Source: Virgibacillus halotolerans (GTDB taxonomy: Bacteria > Bacillota > Bacilli > Bacillales > Amphibacillaceae). From it: DNA of 64,000 nucleotides. Made by a program: the position numbers and the translations under genes. The stretch's first letter is position 1; each line of letters begins with the position of its first letter. Under the pieces are notes generated by a model that saw only the letters and a list, made by a program, of their open reading frames with translations, was not told the DNA's origin and searched no databases. Shown here one piece after another: positions 8,957 through 16,645 of this stretch. Location: assembly GCF_016908515.1 (NCBI RefSeq), contig NZ_JAFBEA010000002.1, positions 455,705 to 519,704 on the forward strand, written 5' to 3'.

Positions 8957-8989
8957 GCCCTCAGTAGTCTATAATGAGGGCCTTTTTTT
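8957..8989 (+). terminator. Rho-independent terminator ending the kdg/hxl operon
   Basis: Stem GCCCTCA (8957-8963) with TGAGGGC (8975-8981), followed by a run of seven T. It separates the operon from the GntR-family gene. Confidence 0.85.
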
Positions 8990-9044
8990 AAATCCTTTGT
9001 TTCTAGGGCAATTAGTTTTCCAATTAGTCTGAGATTCTGCTATT

Positions 9045-9060
9045 CTATAACTAACTATAG
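9045..9060 (+). promoter_or_regulatory. Possible operator before the GntR-family gene
   Basis: CTATA (9045-9049) and TATAG (9056-9060) form an inverted repeat with a 6-base spacer just before the ribosome site. Its position suits autoregulation by a GntR-type protein, but the short arms make this weak. Confidence 0.3.
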
Positions 9061-9078
9061 ATAGAGAGGAAGACAGAC

Positions 9079-9801
9079 TTGCAACTGGATACAACTAGCT
9101 CGATACCACTACATATTCAATTAAAAATTATGATAGAAAAACAAGTGATAGACGGGACTTTTACCGATCAGATTCCAAGCGAACGCCAGTTTATGGAGGA
9201 ATATAATATTAGCAGGAGTACAGTCAGGGAGGCCATTAATCATTTAGTTCAGGAAGGAATTCTTGAAAAAAGGCATGGTAAAGGTACATTTGTTTCTTTG
9301 AAGCCGATCCATGATTGGCTTGGTAACTTAAGTAGTACGACGGAGACGATTCTCCAAATGGGAATGAAGCCTGGTGCAAAATTAATTACACATTATACGA
9401 CAACACCATCTACATATATTCAGGAACGCACAGGCTTTACGGAAGCATATTTTATTAAACGAATTCGCTATGCAGATGATATTCCAATCGGAGTAGAGCG
9501 TCATTATTACCCTGTAGCGATTGGAAAAGAATTAGTAAAATATGACTTAGATAATGCAACATTGTACGATTTAGTGGAAAATGAACTCGGTATTCAATTT
9601 GCAGCAGCGGATCAAACGATTAGCAGTGGAATGTTATTGAATGAAGATAGGGAATATCTAAAGGTGCCATCTGGGTCCCATGTACTTATTGCGGAGCGCG
9701 TTATTAAGGATGAGGAAGGACAGATTATTGAAATGGAACAAGCATTTTACCGCAGTGATATGTACACATTTAAAATAAATTTATCACGTAAATTCGGCTG
9801 A
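9079..9801 (+). CDS. GntR-family regulator with UTRA domain (HutC subfamily)
   Basis: A 240-residue regulator. The winged helix-turn-helix is at about residues 10-75 (IPSERQFMEEYNISRSTVRE), and the rest is a UTRA effector domain of the HutC/NagR type, ending in AFYRSDMYTFKINLSRK-like sequence. The start is a TTG, 8 bases after GAGAGGA. It lies between two terminator- and promoter-separated operons (kdg/hxl before, taurine set after), so either could be its target. The ligand is unknown; UTRA proteins bind small phosphorylated sugars, amino acids or similar compounds. Confidence 0.85.
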   Translation: MQLDTTSSIPLHIQLKIMIEKQVIDGTFTDQIPSERQFMEEYNISRSTVREAINHLVQEGILEKRHGKGTFVSLKPIHDWLGNLSSTTETILQMGMKPGAKLITHYTTTPSTYIQERTGFTEAYFIKRIRYADDIPIGVERHYYPVAIGKELVKYDLDNATLYDLVENELGIQFAAADQTISSGMLLNEDREYLKVPSGSHVLIAERVIKDEEGQIIEMEQAFYRSDMYTFKINLSRKFG

Positions 9802-9878
9802 ATGCTAATTTCTAACCATTCATTAATTTTTGTTATAATATATATTGAAAATAGTAATATCTGAATTTAAGAAATATA

Positions 9879-9908
9879 TTGAAACTACATCTTGTTCTGG
9901 CGTATACT
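9879..9908 (+). promoter_or_regulatory. Promoter of ald
   Basis: TTGAAA (9879-9884) and TATACT (9903-9908) are separated by 18 bases, 88 bases before the ald start codon. Confidence 0.55.
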
Positions 9909-9937
9909 AAAGATAGTTCATTATAACTCAACTGGTT

Positions 9938-9947
9938 CGGACGTCCG
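9938..9947 (+). promoter_or_regulatory. Palindrome CGGACGTCCG in the ald leader
   Basis: A perfect 10-bp GC-rich palindrome in an AT-rich leader, 30 bases after the -10 box. It may bind a regulator of ald; the protein is not known from the sequence. Confidence 0.35.
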
Positions 9948-9995
9948 GATGTCGAAAGTGGTTGTAATGTCATATCTTATAAAGGGAGTGAAGGG

Positions 9996-11129
9996 ATGAA
10001 AATTGGGGTACCTCGGGAAATAAAGAATAATGAGCGTCGGGTAGCACTAACGCCATCGGGTGTTACAGCTTTCGTGGATGCAGGACATAAGGTTTTAATA
10101 GAAACCTCCGCAGGAAATGAAAGCGGTTTCCTTGATGGGGAATATAAAGATGCAGGTGCTGATATTGTATCGACAGCCAAAGAAGTATGGTCTGCAGACA
10201 TGGTGATGAAGGTAAAAGAGCCGCAACCAGAAGAATACATCCTCTTACGTGAAGGATTAATTTTATTTACGTATTTACATCTGGCTGCAGAACCTGAATT
10301 AACGAAAGAATTGGTCACTAAAAAAGTTACAGCGATTGCATATGAAACGATACAAAATAATGATGGCTCATTGCCGCTCCTTGCTCCAATGAGTGAGGTT
10401 GCCGGAAGAATGGCTGTACAGATTGGTGCTCAATTCTTGGAAAATGTAAAAGGGGGAAAAGGAATCTTATTGGGTGGCGTGCCGGGTGTTCAACCAGGAA
10501 GTGTTGTGATTATGGGCGGTGGAGCCGTTGGTACAAATGCGGCTAAGATGGCACTGGGACTCCGAGCAAACGTAACGATTATTGATATTAATACAAAACG
10601 ATTGCGTGAATTGGAGGATTTGTTTGGTGGAGCGATTACTACCTTAATGTCAAACCCATTGAATATTCAAGAAGCAGTAAAAAAAGCGGATTTATTAATC
10701 GGTGCTGTCCTAATACCTGGTGCTAAAGCACCGCAATTGGTTAGCGAGGATATGGTAAAGGAAATGACTCCAGGCTCCGTTATTATTGACGTAGCTGTAG
10801 ATCAAGGTGGTTCAATAGAAACGATTGATCGAATTACGACACATGATGACCCTGTATATAAAAAGCATGGTGTTCTACACTATGCAGTGGCAAATATGCC
10901 TGGTGCAGTTGCTCGAACATCTACATTATCTTTAACAAACAATACAAGTCAATATGGCGTTTATCTTGCAAATAAAGGGCTGCAAAAGGCCATTGAAACA
11001 AATGAAGCTTTGGCAAAAGGTGTCAATACGCATGCTGGTCATATTACGCATGAAAAAGTCGCTGAAACACACAACATGTCTTACAAACCTCTAACATCTG
11101 TTTTAGGTAATCCAGTCTCAACTTATTAA
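9996..11129 (+). CDS. ald: Alanine dehydrogenase
   Basis: A 377-residue NAD-dependent L-alanine dehydrogenase of normal length. It has the N-terminal [20 protein letters not shown] signature, a Rossmann loop [13 protein letters not shown] (around 170-182) and a C-terminal segment [16 protein letters not shown]. It oxidises alanine to pyruvate and ammonium. Followed by a taurine:pyruvate-type aminotransferase and xsc, it would regenerate the pyruvate amino acceptor and release the amino nitrogen as ammonium, the arrangement known from taurine-degrading bacteria. A GGGAGTG site precedes the ATG. It may also serve general alanine use. Confidence 0.93.
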   Translation: MKIGVPREIKNNERRVALTPSGVTAFVDAGHKVLIETSAGNESGFLDGEYKDAGADIVSTAKEVWSADMVMKVKEPQPEEYILLREGLILFTYLHLAAEPELTKELVTKKVTAIAYETIQNNDGSLPLLAPMSEVAGRMAVQIGAQFLENVKGGKGILLGGVPGVQPGSVVIMGGGAVGTNAAKMALGLRANVTIIDINTKRLRELEDLFGGAITTLMSNPLNIQEAVKKADLLIGAVLIPGAKAPQLVSEDMVKEMTPGSVIIDVAVDQGGSIETIDRITTHDDPVYKKHGVLHYAVANMPGAVARTSTLSLTNNTSQYGVYLANKGLQKAIETNEALAKGVNTHAGHITHEKVAETHNMSYKPLTSVLGNPVSTY

Positions 11130-11163
11130 GCTTTATAGTTTTACAATCATTTTATGAAATGGG

Positions 11164-12537
11164 ATGGGGGAACAAATGATGAAAACGAAAGCGGAAATGA
11201 GTAATGTACCGGAGGAAAAAAAGGAATCACATCTCTGGAATGCAATGCATCGATTTAACCCAGGAGCGGAAGAAGTAATCGCATCCACAGGTAAAGGTTC
11301 ATGGTTTACGGATGAGGCTGGAAATCAATTTCTTGATGGGGTATCGGGTCTATGGTGTTTAAATCTTGGTCATGGCCAGCAGGAGATTGTTGATGCAGCG
11401 GCAGAGCAAATGATGAAACTTTCCTATTTTCCTTTAACGATGAGTCATGAGCCTGCAATTAAACTGGCAGGTAAAATCAGTGAATTATTGGGAGCAGATT
11501 ATCAAACTTTCTTTTCCAATAGTGGTTCGGAAGCGAATGAAACAGCTTTTAAAATGGTACGGCAATATCATAACCAAACCGGTAATCCAGGAAAATTCAA
11601 AGTTATTTCTCGTTATCGTGGATACCACGGATCAACGCTAGGCGCATTAAGCGCAACAGCACAAGCCAATAGACGAGTGAAGTATGATCCAGGTGTGCCA
11701 GGATTTTTACATGTATATCCACCATACAGCTATCGATCCATTTTTGATGGGGATCCTGAAGAAACGGATTTAAAGGCAGCCCAATTATTGGAAGAAATGA
11801 TCAATTGGGAAGGGGAAGAAACAGTGGGTGCATTTATTATGGAGCCATTCATTTCTGGTGGTGGCGTAATTATCCCATCGACGAAATATATTCAGCGCGT
11901 CGCGGAAATTTGTAAAAAATATAATGTACTGTTAATTATGGATGAAGTTGTTTCCGGATACGGAAGGACAGGAGAAATGTTTGGCTTCAAGCATGCAGAG
12001 GGCGTTCAGCCCGATATTGTGACAATGGCAAAAGGGTTGACGAGCGGCTACTTACCATTAGGTGCGACAGCGGTTAAATCAGAAATCTATGATGCATTTA
12101 AAGAAGATGGAAAGGATAATCACTTTCGTCACGTGTCAACATACGGGGGACATCCCGCATCCTGTGCAGTAGCGCTTAAAAACATCGAAATCATTGAAAG
12201 GGAAAACATTGTTGATCGGGTGCGTGAGCTTGGCAAATCCAAGTTAGGAAAACTTCACCAGCTGATTGATCATGAAAATGTCGGGGAAGTTCGTCAAGTT
12301 GGATTTTTGCTAGGGCTGGAAATGGTTACAGACAAACAATCCAAAGTGCCGATTGATGATGGCAAAATGGGGAAAATCATTGGGGCATGTAAAGAAAAAG
12401 GGCTGATTGTCGGTAAAAATGGTGATACTGTTCCAGGACAAAATAATGTGATTATAGTTGCCCCACCACTGACAAGTACGGAAGATGATTTAGACTTTCT
12501 TGTTGAAACGCTCGACTCGGTAATACGAAGTTTATAG
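11164..12537 (+). CDS. tpa: Class III aminotransferase, probable taurine--pyruvate aminotransferase
   Basis: A 457-residue class III PLP-dependent aminotransferase. The cofactor aspartate lies in LLIMDEVVSGYGRTG (around residues 257-271) and the Schiff-base lysine in TMAKGLTSGY (Lys near 288). The family also holds beta-alanine:pyruvate and other omega-aminotransferases. The taurine assignment rests on position: ald directly before it and xsc after it. It would convert taurine and pyruvate to sulfoacetaldehyde and alanine. The ATG at 11164 and a second ATG at 11176 are both possible starts; GGGATGGGGG favours the second. Confidence 0.78.
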   Translation: MGEQMMKTKAEMSNVPEEKKESHLWNAMHRFNPGAEEVIASTGKGSWFTDEAGNQFLDGVSGLWCLNLGHGQQEIVDAAAEQMMKLSYFPLTMSHEPAIKLAGKISELLGADYQTFFSNSGSEANETAFKMVRQYHNQTGNPGKFKVISRYRGYHGSTLGALSATAQANRRVKYDPGVPGFLHVYPPYSYRSIFDGDPEETDLKAAQLLEEMINWEGEETVGAFIMEPFISGGGVIIPSTKYIQRVAEICKKYNVLLIMDEVVSGYGRTGEMFGFKHAEGVQPDIVTMAKGLTSGYLPLGATAVKSEIYDAFKEDGKDNHFRHVSTYGGHPASCAVALKNIEIIERENIVDRVRELGKSKLGKLHQLIDHENVGEVRQVGFLLGLEMVTDKQSKVPIDDGKMGKIIGACKEKGLIVGKNGDTVPGQNNVIIVAPPLTSTEDDLDFLVETLDSVIRSL

Positions 12538-12601
12538 GTTGCTAATCTATTCTCTTGCTACTAATTTGGAGGTCATAAAATTAGAGGGGATGTAATAAGG
12601 T

Positions 12602-13516
12602 ATGAATTACGAAAGGTTAAGAACTTTTATGGCTGTGGCTGAAAAAAAGAGTTTTTCAGAAGCCGGAAAAATATTATTTGTCACCCAACCTACGATTACC
12701 TCACAGATTAAAGCACTAGAAGAAGAGTTGCATACCAAATTATTTGAACGAACGACTAAAAAAGTAGAGATGACCCAATCTGCAGTTATTTTGTATAAAT
12801 ACGCAAAGGAGATTATTCGCTTAAGTGATTCTGCTCAAAAAGAAATTTTAAAGATCGAGGATATGATCCATGGCGATTTAAGTATGGGATGCAGTTTAAC
12901 CATTGGTGAATATATTCTTCCTAAGTATTTAAAGCAATTCAAGGATATGTATCCACTCATTCAAATGAGTGTTGAGATTTCCAATTCCAATAATATTATT
13001 ACAAGTATTAAAGATCAGTTTATCGATGTCGGATTAATTGAAACACCCATCGATGACCCAGAGATTATGGTCGAACCGTTTCTCGAGGATGAACTTATTT
13101 TAATCGCATCGCCAAATTACTTTTCCAATAACGAAATAACAATTTCAATAGAACAGTTGAAACGTACGCCGCTTATTGTTCGGGAAAAAGGTTCTGGCAC
13201 ACGTGCAGTTTTAGAACAGTATTTGAATCAGGCGGGCATGTCCATTGATCGGTTGAATGTCGTAATGGAATTAGGCAGTACCGAAGCAATTAAGGCAGCA
13301 GTTGAATCTGGATTAGGTGTTTCCATTGTTTCCAAAAATGCGATCATAAAGGAACAGCAGCTAAAATTATTGACTGCCTATCCGATTAAAAATATTTCTT
13401 TTTATCGTTATTTTTATATCGCCTTTCGTAAGGAGCAAGTTCTAAAGTCAACAACAGAGTTATTTATTGAGGAATTAAGAAAGATGACAGGCAAACAAGA
13501 AGTAAGCGTATCCTAA
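12602..13516 (+). CDS. LysR-family transcriptional regulator (CysL-like)
   Basis: A 304-residue LysR-type regulator. The winged helix-turn-helix is in residues 1-60 (FSEAGKILFVTQPTITSQIKALE-type sequence), followed by a substrate-binding domain. It resembles CysL/CysB-like regulators of sulfur metabolism more than amino-acid ones, by general look only. It lies in the same direction between the aminotransferase gene and xsc, so it probably senses taurine, sulfoacetaldehyde or sulfite and controls this set. The GGGGATG region upstream supplies the ribosome site. Confidence 0.85.
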   Translation: MNYERLRTFMAVAEKKSFSEAGKILFVTQPTITSQIKALEEELHTKLFERTTKKVEMTQSAVILYKYAKEIIRLSDSAQKEILKIEDMIHGDLSMGCSLTIGEYILPKYLKQFKDMYPLIQMSVEISNSNNIITSIKDQFIDVGLIETPIDDPEIMVEPFLEDELILIASPNYFSNNEITISIEQLKRTPLIVREKGSGTRAVLEQYLNQAGMSIDRLNVVMELGSTEAIKAAVESGLGVSIVSKNAIIKEQQLKLLTAYPIKNISFYRYFYIAFRKEQVLKSTTELFIEELRKMTGKQEVSVS

Positions 13517-13559
13517 ACAAAATTTGATGAAAGAATCATAGATAAGGGAGGAATTTAAA

Positions 13560-15335
13560 ATGGCAAAGCAGCAAACAGAAGTAAAAAAAGCAACAAATAA
13601 AAAGGTGAAAATGACTCCGAGTGAAGCGATCGTAGAAACATTAGTCGCAGAAAATGTGAAAGAGGTTTATGGCATTGTCGGTTCCGCATTTATGGATATG
13701 CTGGATTTATTTCCAACAGCAGGTATCCGTTTCTTACCGGTACGGCACGAACAAAGCGCTGGACACATGGCGGATGCCTATACGCGTGTTTCAGGTGTGG
13801 CAGGGGTTATCGTTGGGCAGAATGGACCGGGAATTACGAATATGGTTACATCGGTTGCTGCAGCTAATCAGGCGCATACGCCAATGGTTATTATATCACC
13901 ATCCGCAGGAACACCTACCATTGGGTGGGATGGATTCCAAGAAGCGAATCAAGTATCTATTTTTGAAGATATTACAAAAGAAACTGTAAGGGTGACGCAC
14001 AAAAGTCGGGTGGCGGATTGCTTAAGAACAGCCTTTCGTATTGCTTATGCTGAGCGTGGACCAGTATTATATGATATTCCAAGAGATTTATTTTATGGTG
14101 AACTGGAAGATCAAATTTTAGAGCCCCACCAATACCGTGCCGATAAGCGAGGGAGTGGGGATCCAGCATCAATAGAAAAAGCTGTAACACTATTAAAAGA
14201 CGCTGAATATCCAGTTATTATCTCAGGACGTGGGGCAGTAGATTCAGACGGCGTAGACACTGTTGGTAAAATAGCGGAGCATTTAACAGCACCTGTTGCA
14301 GTATCTTATATGCATAACGATGCTTTCCCTGCGGACCATCCGCTTGCAGTCGGACCAATTGGTTATATGGGTTCTAAAGCGGCGATGCATACACTGAAAA
14401 AAGCAGATGTCGTCTTAGCAATTGGTACGCGTTTATCGGTCTTTGGAACACTGCCATGTTACGATATTGATTATTTTCCAAAAGACGCAAAAATCATTCA
14501 GGTTGATATTAATCCGCGCCAAATCGGGAGAACACATCCAGTTGAGGTAGGGGTAATCGGGGATGCCAAAGCAGCGAGTGATGAAATATATAAACAATTG
14601 CAAGCAGCATCATCTTCACCAGAACGAAAGCAAAATCGACTGGAAGCATTAAGTAAGGTAAAAGAAGACTGGGAACAAGAATTAGTCGACTTAGCCATGG
14701 AAGATGGAAGTCCCATTAACCCACGGCGTGCATTACTAGAGCTAACAAAAGCTTTACCAGAGAATACGATTATCTCGTCCGATATTGGAAATGTTTCATC
14801 AACTGCAAATGCCTACTTGAAGTTTAATCAAACGAAACGTCATATCGCAGCATTAACATTTGGTAACACTGGCTTTGCTTATCCTGCAGCACTTGGTGCA
14901 CAATTAGCTGAGCCGGATACACCCGTCGCAGCAATCATTGGCGATGGTGCTTGGGGCATGAGCTTACATGAGGTAAGCACTGCCGTAGAACAAAATATTC
15001 CAGTTATTGCTTGTGTATTTAACAATAAATCATGGGCAGCAGAGAAAAAGAATCAGGTCGATTATTATGACGATCGTTTCATTGGTTCTGATATCGATGC
15101 CCCTGATTTCGCTGAAGTAGCCAAATCAATGGGAGCACTTGGTTATACCATCGAGAAGCCAGAGGATATCGTTCCTGTCGTGGAAGAGGTTTTGAAAAAG
15201 CGGAAGCCGGCAGTACTCAACATTTATGTAGATGGTACACAACTTGCACCGCCATTCCGTAAAGACGCATTACAAATGCCGACACGCTTTTTAGATAAAT
15301 ATAAACATTTAGATCACGACGTTTGGGGTAAATAA
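13560..15335 (+). CDS. xsc: Sulfoacetaldehyde acetyltransferase
   Basis: A 591-residue thiamine-diphosphate enzyme of the acetolactate-synthase superfamily, with features typical of Xsc: [16 protein letters not shown] near residue 40, [17 protein letters not shown] near residue 65, and a C-terminal [15 protein letters not shown] segment. The cofactor motif is GDGAWGMS followed by the usual Asn. It turns sulfoacetaldehyde and phosphate into acetyl phosphate and sulfite. The N-terminus carries about 17 lysine-rich residues before the conserved part. GGGAGGA precedes the ATG, and a strong terminator follows. No pta or sulfite exporter gene is adjacent. Confidence 0.92.
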   Translation: MAKQQTEVKKATNKKVKMTPSEAIVETLVAENVKEVYGIVGSAFMDMLDLFPTAGIRFLPVRHEQSAGHMADAYTRVSGVAGVIVGQNGPGITNMVTSVAAANQAHTPMVIISPSAGTPTIGWDGFQEANQVSIFEDITKETVRVTHKSRVADCLRTAFRIAYAERGPVLYDIPRDLFYGELEDQILEPHQYRADKRGSGDPASIEKAVTLLKDAEYPVIISGRGAVDSDGVDTVGKIAEHLTAPVAVSYMHNDAFPADHPLAVGPIGYMGSKAAMHTLKKADVVLAIGTRLSVFGTLPCYDIDYFPKDAKIIQVDINPRQIGRTHPVEVGVIGDAKAASDEIYKQLQAASSSPERKQNRLEALSKVKEDWEQELVDLAMEDGSPINPRRALLELTKALPENTIISSDIGNVSSTANAYLKFNQTKRHIAALTFGNTGFAYPAALGAQLAEPDTPVAAIIGDGAWGMSLHEVSTAVEQNIPVIACVFNNKSWAAEKKNQVDYYDDRFIGSDIDAPDFAEVAKSMGALGYTIEKPEDIVPVVEEVLKKRKPAVLNIYVDGTQLAPPFRKDALQMPTRFLDKYKHLDHDVWGK

Positions 15336-15353
15336 GTATAAAAGTCGTGGTGG

Positions 15354-15391
15354 AAATTCCGTATCGATTGAACTCGATACGGAATTTTTTT
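15354..15391 (+). terminator. Rho-independent terminator after xsc
   Basis: A perfect 14-bp stem (15354-15367 with 15374-15387) with a 6-base loop TTGAAC and a T tract to 15391. Confidence 0.93.
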
Positions 15392-15479
15392 GTCTTATTT
15401 GAGCGGTAAATATATAGAAAGATGGTAGTATGCTCAACTCGATTTATATTACAGTGCAAACGCAGTTCGGTTGAAGTAG

Positions 15480-15658
15480 ATTAATTGGTTGCTTATCCCC
15501 ATTATTTTAAACGAATTGCTAGGTCAAGTATCGACGATGATTTCGATGATACCTTTATTTTGACTTTGGTTATTTATGCTTCATTTGCATCTGGGGTTAT
15601 TATTTGTTTGAAAACGTTTAATACTAACTCAACTTTCACACCAATAAAATACGTTTAA
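15480..15658 (+). pseudogene. Possible remnant of a membrane-protein gene
   Basis: Two short open stretches in different frames read like parts of one hydrophobic protein: 15480-15563 (INWLLIPIILNELLG, then QVSTMISMIPLF, stop) and about 15557-15658 (ILTLVIYASFASGVIICLK and on to a stop at 15656). One frameshift would join them. No start codon with a ribosome site is seen. The family is not recognised, and chance cannot be ruled out. Confidence 0.25.
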
Positions 15659-15705
15659 AGAGTTATACGAGTTAAACCAAGAATGTTTCTAATAATTCCC
15701 TTGAA

Positions 15706-15732
15706 AACCTTATAAAGTAAAAGGTTGTTTTT
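15706..15732 (+). terminator. Weak orphan terminator-like hairpin
   Basis: AACCTT (15706-15711) can pair with AAGGTT (15721-15726), followed by GTTTTTTA. It has no intact gene directly before it and would fit as the end of the possible gene remnant upstream. Confidence 0.3.
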
Positions 15733-15879
15733 TACATGAAAGAGATAAGCTGTGACATAAATTCTATCTATGTTAGATCTGTAGCACTGATAATGGAAAC
15801 AGGTTACTTAGACGACCGCATCCCGTATACACTTCGCGCATCCTAAGGCGGCTTCCTGAGCCTTCTTGTGCTTACGCAC

Positions 15880-16102
15880 GAGGCCACTGAAAAAGTTAAA
15901 TATAGCACTATAATATGCGGATCTACCATCGCATCTTCGAATATACTTCGCTTTCCGCGGGCGAGTGTCGAGCCTCCTCGGACTACCGTCCTGTGGGGTC
16001 TCGCCGATCTCTTACTTCCCGCAGGAGTCTCCGTATATTCGAGATGCTAGATTAAGGTGAAAAGCAAGATTTTTTAAAATCTACCATTTTTTCAGTGGCC
16101 TC
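15880..16102. mobile_element. MITE-like 223-bp insertion with 15-bp terminal inverted repeats
   Basis: The termini are GAGGCCACTGAAAAA (15880-15894) and its exact reverse complement (16088-16102). CTTACGCAC occurs directly on both sides (15871-15879 and 16103-16111), a 9-bp target-site duplication. The uninterrupted relative at 58946-59061 carries the equivalent CTAACGCAC site without any insertion (59002-59010, reverse strand), an empty-site comparison. The element codes for nothing and carries a further palindromic repeat inside. Movement would need a transposase encoded elsewhere. Confidence 0.85.
15931..16047. repeat. Palindromic repeat carried inside the MITE-like element
   Basis: GCATCTTCGAATATAC (15931-15946) and GTATATTCGAGATGC (16033-16047) are inverted with one extra base. 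Between them are the blocks CTTTCCGCGGGCGAG, GAGCCTCCTCGG, TGTGGGGTCTCG and CCCGCAGGAGTC shared with other copies. It is thus a second repeat nested in copy A. Confidence 0.75.
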
Positions 16103-16596
16103 CTTACGCACTGCGGGGTCTCACCGGTGCCTTTTCGACGAACACGGTGTTCTAGTGTCGGCGTTGGTCACAGGACGTGACCATTATTAGCCTTTCCTCC
16201 CGCTGGAATCTTCGTGTATACGGGCTGCTAAGTATAGCGTTTGCCAATAAAAGTATGCTTTAGTTGAATAAAATGACAAAGTATCTTCCCGTAAATAGCA
16301 TCCGCCCGGATCGATCCGAGGAGGCGGAATAACATGCCTCTTGGGAAATCAACATGCTCTTATGTCGCAGTTTATATAAATGTGATAATAAAAAACGACA
16401 AAATTAATGAAAAGGCTCTATCAAAAGTCAAGTTAAGCAGTGTATCACCATCTTACCTAATTTTATCAAGGCCATATGTTAATTTTACTCTGCGAATGTT
16501 GAGTTACTAATAAATGATTCCTTGTAGTGGAGTAAATCGGTTGAAAAATGAAGAGATACTGGAGAGCGAGAGTTAGAAGAATGATACAACCATTAT

Positions 16597-16637
16597 AATA
16601 ACAAGGTACGGACACTTTTGATCCGTACCTTGTTATT
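16597..16637 (-). terminator. Hairpin ending the APC permease gene
   Basis: A perfect 16-bp stem (16597-16612 with 16622-16637) with a 9-base loop, 9 bases after the stop codon of the minus-strand permease gene. The stem is strong, but the T run on the minus strand is short. Confidence 0.8.
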
Positions 16638-16645
16638 ATTAATGA

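Larger units (their letters stand above)
15822..16224. repeat. Intergenic palindromic repeat, copy A (interrupted)
   Basis: The ends CCCGTATACAC (15822-15832) and GTGTATACGGG (16214-16224) are an 11-bp perfect inverted repeat. The interior carries blocks shared with the other copies near 42.6, 42.9 and 59.0 kb, such as GGGGTCTCACC and TCCCGCTGGA. The copy is split by a 223-bp insertion with a 9-bp duplication. Without it the repeat is about 171 bp. No protein is encoded. Repeats of this kind are widespread between genes in Bacillaceae and their function is unclear. Confidence 0.75.

Noticed and set aside
15609..15622. cre-like TGAAAACGTTTAAT after xsc
   Set aside because: It has one mismatch and no intact gene downstream; probably chance or a relic in the decayed region.
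15868..16050. Open reading frame of 60 codons in the repeat region
   Set aside because: It lies across the MITE-like element and its inner palindromic repeat, has no ribosome site and no recognisable protein features.
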